DNA of 41,131 bases from Gammaproteobacteria bacterium (lineage in GTDB: Bacteria > Pseudomonadota > Gammaproteobacteria > Ga0077536): NCBI GenBank assembly GCA_019747795.1, contig JAIEQK010000060.1, positions 1-41,131 of the forward strand, written 5' to 3'. This document shows positions 35,547-41,131 of the stretch, in pieces. The translations under genes were made by a program, and so were the position numbers. The notes beneath the pieces were generated by a model. The model was not told the origin of the DNA. It saw nothing but the letters and a program-made list of their open reading frames with translations, and did not search any database. The stretch's first letter is position 1; each line of letters begins with the position of its first letter.

Positions 35547-37970
35547 TCACGCTCGCCGACGGCGCCGCATGGCCAGCGCGAGGAGCGTGAGCCCGCTCGC
35601 GAGCGCCGCGCCGCTCGGTGGCAGCGGCACCGGCGCGGGCGTGCCGCCGGTGCGCGTCACGACCTGCAGAACAAGGCGCTGCGCGTCGGGCGCGCGCAGC
35701 TGGAAGGTCTTGTCCTTCCAGGCGGGGAGCACGACGCTCGCGAAGGCGCCGAGGATGCCGCCGTCGGCGGCCAGGAACTCGTACTCGCGACCGAGCGCGG
35801 CGTCGAAGCCGTCCACCAGCTGCACGACCAGACGGCCGCCCAGGCTCGCGGTACCGCCCTCGACACGCAGCACGTCGAAGTCCTCCGCGCTGCCGAACTC
35901 GATGACGAGCGTCGCGTCAGCGCCCTGCACGTAGTCGCCAACGATGGTGGTGGTGCCTGGCGAGTGGCCGGGCGCGAGGGTGCCGCCGAGGTTGGTCAGC
36001 GTGCCTTCGAAGCGGTCCACCTGCAGCTGGCCGCCGGTGAAGGCGAAGGCGCCGCCCAGCAGCGTGATGCGCGCCGCGTCGAGCAGCCCGTCCTGCAGCT
36101 CTAAGCGCCCGTCACGCTGCACCGACAGCGCGCCGTGCACCACCAGCTTCGCCTTGTCGCCGGTCAGTGCCAGCGTGCCGGCGCGCACGCGCAGATCGCC
36201 CGCGAGATCGCTCGCGCCGTTCAGACCGAGCGTCCTGCGGCCCAGCTTGGTGACGCGCCCCGCGCCCTCCAGGCGACCGCCGAAGCTGCCGTCGGCGACG
36301 TCGCTGCCGATGCCGAGCGCGGCATCGGCGCGCACGCGCCCGCGACCGGTGAGCGTCGCGAGATCCTCGCCGTCGCCCGCGATGCGCAGCGTGGCGCCCT
36401 GGTCCACCTGTACCGGTGTGTCGTTGCCGAGATTGTCACCGTTGCCGCCGACTTCGAGCGTGCCGGTGGCCACGCGCAGCGGCCCGCGAAACGCGTTGCG
36501 CCCATTCAGCGTCTGGGTGCCGAGCCCCGCCTTGGTGAGCCCGCCGTCGCCGATCAGGTTGCCGCTGAAGGTGTCGTCCTGGTTGCCGAGCCCGAGGGTG
36601 AGCGAGTGCTTGAGGGCCACGACGCCCGCGCCGCGCAGTCCGCCCACGACCTCGCCGTCACCTTCGACCGCCAGTTGGCCGTTGCTGCCGACTTCGAGCG
36701 TAGCGGTGTCAAGCAGGTTGTCGCCGCTGCCCAGCGTCACCGTGCCGCGCGTGACCCGCAGGCCACCGGCGAAGCTGTTCGTGCCGTCCAGGCGCAGGCT
36801 GCCTGCGCCTGTCTTCTCCAGGCGGCCGCTGCCGCTGATCGCACCGCCGAGCACGGCATTGCCGCCGTTGCCGCCGATGACCGCGTCCGCGTTCAGCACC
36901 ACGTCGCCGGCGCCGTCCAGCAGGCCGAGCGTCTCGCCGTTGCCGCCGATCACGAGGCGCGCGCCCGCCGCGACCTCGACTCGAGCGGCGTCGTTCAGCG
37001 CGTCGCTGTCGCCGGCTATTTCGAGCGTACCGGCGGTGACCTTGGTCAGACCGATGAAGGCCGCGTTGTTGCCGGTCAGGCGCATGAGGCCGCTGCCGCG
37101 CTTCTCGAAGGTGCCGCTGCCGACCAGCGCGCCGGTGAACTCGTCCAGCGCATTGTTGGCGTCGCCGGTCTGCAGCAGCCCGAGGCCGATGCGCATCTGG
37201 CCCCCGCCCGCCAGGCCACCGATGGCCTCAGTGGTGTTGAAGAGATCGACGACAGCGGAGTTGGACACGATCCTGATGGTGGTGGCGGAGCTGACCGCAT
37301 CGACGTCGCCGAACATGAGCGTGCCGCCGTGCACGACCAGGTCGCCGGTCTGCTGCGAGCCGTCGCCGCCAAGGAAGACCAGTCCGCCACCTTCGCCGTT
37401 GATGCAGCCCGGCACCTTGCAGCCGCCGGTGTTGGGCGGGAAGTCATTGATGCGCAGGTCGAAGTCACCGCTGCGCCGTCCGAGCACCACCAGTGTGCGG
37501 CTGGTACGCCAGGACTGCTCGGCCGTGAGCCGAATCTTCATGCGCAAGGTGAGCGTCTCGTGGGTGTTGGTGAAAATGCCCTCAGCGCCGACCGAGAGCG
37601 TCGAGTCGCTGCTGCTGAAGATGTCGTAGGCCTCGGTGTTGCCATCCGTGGAGTAGAAGCCGAGGCCGGCGACGCTCCAGTCCTCGTTCATGTCCGGATT
37701 GGGTTCGGACAGCGCGAACGCGTTGGCGCTGAACAGCACCTGGGTCTCGACCAGGTCCTTGGGCGGGCGCTCGCCGTCTTTCCAGTTGTCGCGGTTGGTC
37801 CAGTTGTCGGTCAGCCCGAGACCGCTCCACTCGTACTTGGTGACCGCATGTGCGTCGAGGGCGGCGAGGCTCAGGCCCAGGAGCCACGCGCCGCCCACCG
37901 CCCGCGCGGAGGCGCGCCCCCTGCCTGTTGTGCGTGCATGCCGAACGGCCATTTCGATCAACTTCTCCAT
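35547..37970 (-). CDS. Autotransporter-associated beta-strand (PATR) repeat protein with PEP-CTERM-like C-terminal tail (start uncertain; ORF extends to 38027)
   Basis: Signal peptide (GGAWLLGLSLAALDAHA), repeated GxLxKxGxGxLxLxGxNxxxGxLxVxxGTLxVG units, C-terminal VPLPPSGAALASGLTLLALAMRRRRRA. Confidence 0.85.
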   Translation of the reverse strand: MEKLIEMAVRHARTTGRGRASARAVGGAWLLGLSLAALDAHAVTKYEWSGLGLTDNWTNRDNWKDGERPPKDLVETQVLFSANAFALSEPNPDMNEDWSVAGLGFYSTDGNTEAYDIFSSSDSTLSVGAEGIFTNTHETLTLRMKIRLTAEQSWRTSRTLVVLGRRSGDFDLRINDFPPNTGGCKVPGCINGEGGGLVFLGGDGSQQTGDLVVHGGTLMFGDVDAVSSATTIRIVSNSAVVDLFNTTEAIGGLAGGGQMRIGLGLLQTGDANNALDEFTGALVGSGTFEKRGSGLMRLTGNNAAFIGLTKVTAGTLEIAGDSDALNDAARVEVAAGARLVIGGNGETLGLLDGAGDVVLNADAVIGGNGGNAVLGGAISGSGRLEKTGAGSLRLDGTNSFAGGLRVTRGTVTLGSGDNLLDTATLEVGSNGQLAVEGDGEVVGGLRGAGVVALKHSLTLGLGNQDDTFSGNLIGDGGLTKAGLGTQTLNGRNAFRGPLRVATGTLEVGGNGDNLGNDTPVQVDQGATLRIAGDGEDLATLTGRGRVRADAALGIGSDVADGSFGGRLEGAGRVTKLGRRTLGLNGASDLAGDLRVRAGTLALTGDKAKLVVHGALSVQRDGRLELQDGLLDAARITLLGGAFAFTGGQLQVDRFEGTLTNLGGTLAPGHSPGTTTIVGDYVQGADATLVIEFGSAEDFDVLRVEGGTASLGGRLVVQLVDGFDAALGREYEFLAADGGILGAFASVVLPAWKDKTFQLRAPDAQRLVLQVVTRTGGTPAPVPLPPSGAALASGLTLLALAMRRRRRA

Positions 37971-38037
37971 TGCGCCACGACCACCGTGCGCGAGGGCGTG
38001 ATCCTTGGCGTTCGCACGCGCGGACACAATCCGCTAA

Positions 38038-38071
38038 AGGTCCTAGGACCTCGCCCCAGGGTCTTAGGACC
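38038..38071. promoter_or_regulatory. Tandem palindromes AGGTCCTAGGACCT and GGTCTTAGGACC, candidate operator pair
   Basis: Perfect palindrome at 38038-38051 and a near-palindrome at 38060-38071, 21 bp apart in phase, just upstream of the PATR ORF and overlapping the XRE stop codon. Confidence 0.5.
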
Positions 38072-38843
38072 GCGGCGGCTGACGGAGCGCGCGGCTCGGC
38101 GCGCGCGGACCGCGGCGGCGAATGTCGTCGTAGATCGAGAAGTTCCATGGCCGAAATGCGATCAGGAAGCCGACATGCTGACGCTGCGCGGCCGGCACGC
38201 CGCGATCGCGTTTCAGCAGGTCGCGAAACGTCACCGCGACGCGCTCGACGGCCGCCACCAGGTCGTCGCGGCCGCGTTCGCTCAGGAAGCCATGCAGGAA
38301 CACGCGGCTGCGGCCGGCGTCGCGAAAGTCGCCGGCGAGGAATTCGTCGGCGATCAGGTTCTCGAAGAAGCGCTCTATGGGTCCACCAGGACGCCAGCGA
38401 AAGCTGTCCGAGACCTTGATGCGGTAGCGGTTGCCGGGCAGGAGTTCGATGAAGCGGATCTTGTCCAGCGCGGCAAGGTGGCGAATGCAGTCGGTGGGGG
38501 CCAGCGCGTAGATGTCTAGGATCTCCTCGAAGGACCAGCGGTTCAGCACGCAGGCCGCGACCAGCAGGCGCTTCGGGTCCTGCACCAGCTGGCGCTCCTG
38601 CGCCTCGGTGAGCTGATCGAGACGCTGCTCCTCGCGCGCGTGCTTCTCCACCAGTTCGGCGAGATCGACCTTCAGGATGTCGCAGATCGCGTCGACCCGG
38701 CCCAGCGTCATGCGGTTCAGCGCGAACATGCGCTTCACCGCGCCTTCGGACAGGCCGAGCTTGGTCGCGAGGTCACGGTAGGTGATGCGGCGCGCGCGCA
38801 TCTCGCGCTTCAAGGCGTCCACCAGCTCCACGGCCTTGGGCAT
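38064..38843 (-). CDS. XRE family helix-turn-helix transcriptional regulator
   Basis: ITYRDLATKLGLSEGAVKRMFALNRMTLGRVDAICDILKVDLAEL HTH; additional C-terminal domain. Confidence 0.88.
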   Translation of the reverse strand: MPKAVELVDALKREMRARRITYRDLATKLGLSEGAVKRMFALNRMTLGRVDAICDILKVDLAELVEKHAREEQRLDQLTEAQERQLVQDPKRLLVAACVLNRWSFEEILDIYALAPTDCIRHLAALDKIRFIELLPGNRYRIKVSDSFRWRPGGPIERFFENLIADEFLAGDFRDAGRSRVFLHGFLSERGRDDLVAAVERVAVTFRDLLKRDRGVPAAQRQHVGFLIAFRPWNFSIYDDIRRRGPRAPSRALRQPPRS

Positions 38844-38968
38844 GGGTCCCCTCCAGGGTCATAAAAACTAGACTCATGGACGATTCTATTCCGACTTTGT
38901 CTAGCAAGCTTGTCCTTGTCGGTGGCCTGACTAGCATTCGGCGCGTGATCGATGGAGTCGCCGCCACC

Positions 38969-39430
38969 ATGCCAACCACCCTGTCCCCGTCCCTTGCCCC
39001 GTCGGCGGGCCGTCGCGCCCGGCCGCACGCCGTCCTGCTCGCCGCCTGCACCGTGCTGTTCGGCCTGCGGGTCTTCGCGCAGGCCGTGCAGTACGTGCAG
39101 CCCTCGCCCTACCTGCCGCCGTTCGAGGCGTTCCAGGGCAGCGCTCTGCCCTACGCGCTGCTGCTGCCGGCCCAGGTGCTGATCCTGAGCGTGATGATCC
39201 GCGCCACCGTGTCGGTGGCGCAGGCGCGTCAAGGCCCTCGACCGGCACGCGGCCGCCTGCTCGCCAGGCTCGGCGCGCTGTATCTAGCCGCGGCGCTGCT
39301 GCGCATCGCGCTCGGGCTCGCGCTGCCGGAGCTCGGCGCTTGGTTCCGCGCCTGGATCCCGGCCGTCCTGCACGTGGTGCTCGCCGCCTTCGTCCTGCTG
39401 CTCGCCGACCGTCATCTGCGGTCTGCCTGA
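38969..39430 (+). CDS. Hypothetical integral membrane protein
   Basis: Multiple hydrophobic segments (AVLLAACTVLFGLRVFAQAV, LPYALLLPAQVLILSVMI, ...); 22 nt upstream of the next gene. Confidence 0.7.
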   Translation: MPTTLSPSLAPSAGRRARPHAVLLAACTVLFGLRVFAQAVQYVQPSPYLPPFEAFQGSALPYALLLPAQVLILSVMIRATVSVAQARQGPRPARGRLLARLGALYLAAALLRIALGLALPELGAWFRAWIPAVLHVVLAAFVLLLADRHLRSA

Positions 39431-39452
39431 ACTCATCACCGGAGACTTCGCC

Positions 39453-41131
39453 ATGCTGAAGCTCACGCACTATCTCTGGTACCCGTTCCTGCTCGCCAAT
39501 GCCGTGCTGTTGTTCGTGGCGCTGCGCGCTTCGAACGCGACGCTGGTGCCGGCGACCTATGCGCCGATCCTGCTGACCGGACTCGCGCTGGCGGCGCTCG
39601 AGCGCGCGCGACCGGCGCGCCTTGCCTGGCGGCCGCCGACCATCGAACTCAAGCGCGACCTGCTCTACATGCTGCTGGTGCAGGTACTGCTGCCGCGCGC
39701 GCTGATGCTCGCCACCGTCATGCTGCTCACGCGTGGCGGCGTGGGCCTCGGTGATGCCGGGCCTTGGCCCCGGCACTGGCCCTACGTCACGCAGGTCTTG
39801 ATCCTGCTGGTGGTGGCGGACTTCCTGCGCTACTGGCTGCACCGCGCGTCGCACCGCTGGGCGCCGCTGTGGCGCCTGCACGAGGCACACCACGCGCCCG
39901 ATAGGCTGTATGCGCTCAACGTCGGCCGCTTCCATCCCCTGGAGAAGATCCTGCAGTTCGGCGTCGATTCCCTGCCCTTCGTGCTGCTCGGTGCGACGCC
40001 CGAAGTGATTGCGGGTTACTACCTGCTGTACGCGGTCAACGGCCAGTGCCAGCACGCCAACGTGCGCCTGCGCTACGGCTGGATGAACTACCTGGTCGGG
40101 AGCGCTGAGACCCATCGCTGGCATCACGTCAGGGACGAGGCCTGCGGTCCGTGCAACTTCGGCGCGACGCTCATCGTGTGGGACCTGCTGTTCGGCACGT
40201 TCCACCTGCCTCGCCGTCAGCCGCGCGCGGTGGGCATCCTCGATTCTTCCTATCCGCCGGGCTTCGTCATGCAATTGCTAAGGCCCTTTCTCGCGACCCT
40301 GACGCAGGGCGCGACCGGCGCCGCGCTGCTCAAGCTGAGCTTGCGCGCCGCCTTCTATCGCGAGGTCCTGCGGCTCGGCCGGCATACGGCCGATCCCATG
40401 GCGCGGCAGCGCGCACTGTTGGCGCGCGTCCTGCGCGACAACCGCGACACCGTCTACGGGCGCGCCCATGGTTTCGCCGACATCCGCGACTACCAGGACT
40501 TCGTCGGGCGTGTGCCGATCAACGACTACGAGGCCCTGCGTCCCTATGTCGAGCGCGAGATGGCGAGCGGCGAGGCGACCCTCACCGCCGAGCGTCCGCT
40601 GCGCTTCGTCGCGACCAGCGGCACCACCGGCGCGCCCAAGCACATTCCGGTCACCCGCGCCGTGGAACGACACCTGGCGCGCATGCAGCGCCTGGCCGCG
40701 GCGCTGCAGTTCCGCGCCTGTCCGCACGCCTTCGATGGCGCGATCCTCGCCATCGCCGGGAGCGCGGAGGAAACCCGCAGCGCGGACGGGCGCAGTATCG
40801 GCGCGGCGTCCGGGCTGCTCGCCGGCCAGGTGCCGGCCCTGCTGCGCGAGCGCTTCGTGCTGCCGCCGGGCGTGGCAAGCGTCCCTGACGCAACCCTCAA
40901 GTACCTGCTGGTGTTGCGCCTCGCCCTCGCGCGCCCGGACATCAGCCTGTGCGCGACCGCCAATGTCAGCACCTTGCTGACGCTGCTTCGTCTCCATGCC
41001 GTACACCACGACGCGCTGGTCGAGGATCTGCGCGTGGGCGGCTTTCATCGCGCGGCCGAACTGCCGGCGGCGCTGCGCGCCGAACTCGCGCCGCGGCTGG
41101 TGGCGATGCCGGCGCGCGCGGCGGCGCTCGC
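39453..41131 (+). CDS. Fatty acid hydroxylase/sterol desaturase domain fused to GH3-like (auxin-promoter family) domain; truncated by window end
   Basis: Frame opened by the ATG at 39453 has no stop to 41131, so it is absent from the ORF track. N-terminal His clusters HRASH, HEAHH, HRWHH; then NRDTVYGRAHGFADIRDYQDFVGRVPINDYEALRPYVEREMASGEATLTAERPLRFVATSGTTGAPKHIPVTRA. Confidence 0.88.
   Translation, partial: MLKLTHYLWYPFLLANAVLLFVALRASNATLVPATYAPILLTGLALAALERARPARLAWRPPTIELKRDLLYMLLVQVLLPRALMLATVMLLTRGGVGLGDAGPWPRHWPYVTQVLILLVVADFLRYWLHRASHRWAPLWRLHEAHHAPDRLYALNVGRFHPLEKILQFGVDSLPFVLLGATPEVIAGYYLLYAVNGQCQHANVRLRYGWMNYLVGSAETHRWHHVRDEACGPCNFGATLIVWDLLFGTFHLPRRQPRAVGILDSSYPPGFVMQLLRPFLATLTQGATGAALLKLSLRAAFYREVLRLGRHTADPMARQRALLARVLRDNRDTVYGRAHGFADIRDYQDFVGRVPINDYEALRPYVEREMASGEATLTAERPLRFVATSGTTGAPKHIPVTRAVERHLARMQRLAAALQFRACPHAFDGAILAIAGSAEETRSADGRSIGAASGLLAGQVPALLRERFVLPPGVASVPDATLKYLLVLRLALARPDISLCATANVSTLLTLLRLHAVHHDALVEDLRVGGFHRAAELPAALRAELAPRLVAMPARAAAL

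Noticed and set aside
35944-38519. Long plus-strand ORFs (561 aa and 794 aa) opposite the PATR protein
   Set aside because: Antisense shadow frames of a repetitive high-GC gene; residue composition is biased (Ala/Arg/Pro/Ser) and no domain is recognisable, whereas the minus frame has a signal peptide and PATR repeats.
38931-40274. 447-aa minus ORF opposite the hydroxylase-GH3 gene
   Set aside because: Arg/Gln/Ala-rich shadow ORF; the plus frame 3 encodes clear conserved motifs.
40278-41048. Minus ORFs in the last 900 bp and plus ORFs 40151-40888 and 40468-40980
   Set aside because: Alternative-frame artefacts over the GH3 domain, whose true frame is unlisted because it runs off the window.

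Overview
High-GC bacterial chromosomal window of about 41 kb, probably gammaproteobacterial (inferred from the birA-coaX-SPOR-tRNA-Thr order). It carries roughly 45 mostly metabolic genes and shows no rRNA, CRISPR array, integrase or phage module. From left to right it contains: a truncated acidic ORF, birA, coaX, a SPOR-like protein gene and tRNA-Thr(TGT); a lower-GC insert with a cupin gene and a SnoaL-like gene; small-enzyme genes (four GFA-fold zinc proteins, two sulfite-oxidase-fold molybdoenzymes, VOC, ABM, PNPOx-FNR, HxlR and LysR regulators); a NorEF/COX3-COX4-like membrane operon; a sterol desaturase; lipid/CoA-type genes (CaiB/BaiF CoA transferase, SDRs, enoyl-CoA hydratase); an RPH/PEP-synthase-like dikinase coupled to a DhnA-type aldolase; a PATR-repeat protein ending in a PEP-CTERM-like tail, preceded by an XRE regulator; and, at the right edge, an open frame fusing a fatty acid hydroxylase/sterol desaturase to a GH3-like domain. 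The strongest discovery candidate is a peroxiredoxin-like gene (26911-27564, minus) split in the ORF track by one in-frame TGA. That TGA sits exactly where the catalytic Cys of the family motif W-C-P-Y-C belongs (here W-TGA-P-Y-C), and a hairpin matching the bacterial SECIS layout follows it, so it is a probable selenoprotein. Other candidates are the hydroxylase-GH3 fusion, a dispersed family of GNRA-loop hairpin repeats placed between convergent genes, tandem GGTCYTAGGACC palindromes upstream of the PATR gene, and a relic of a large adhesin carrying a Trp-to-stop change. All family calls come from reading the translations; no database search was run.
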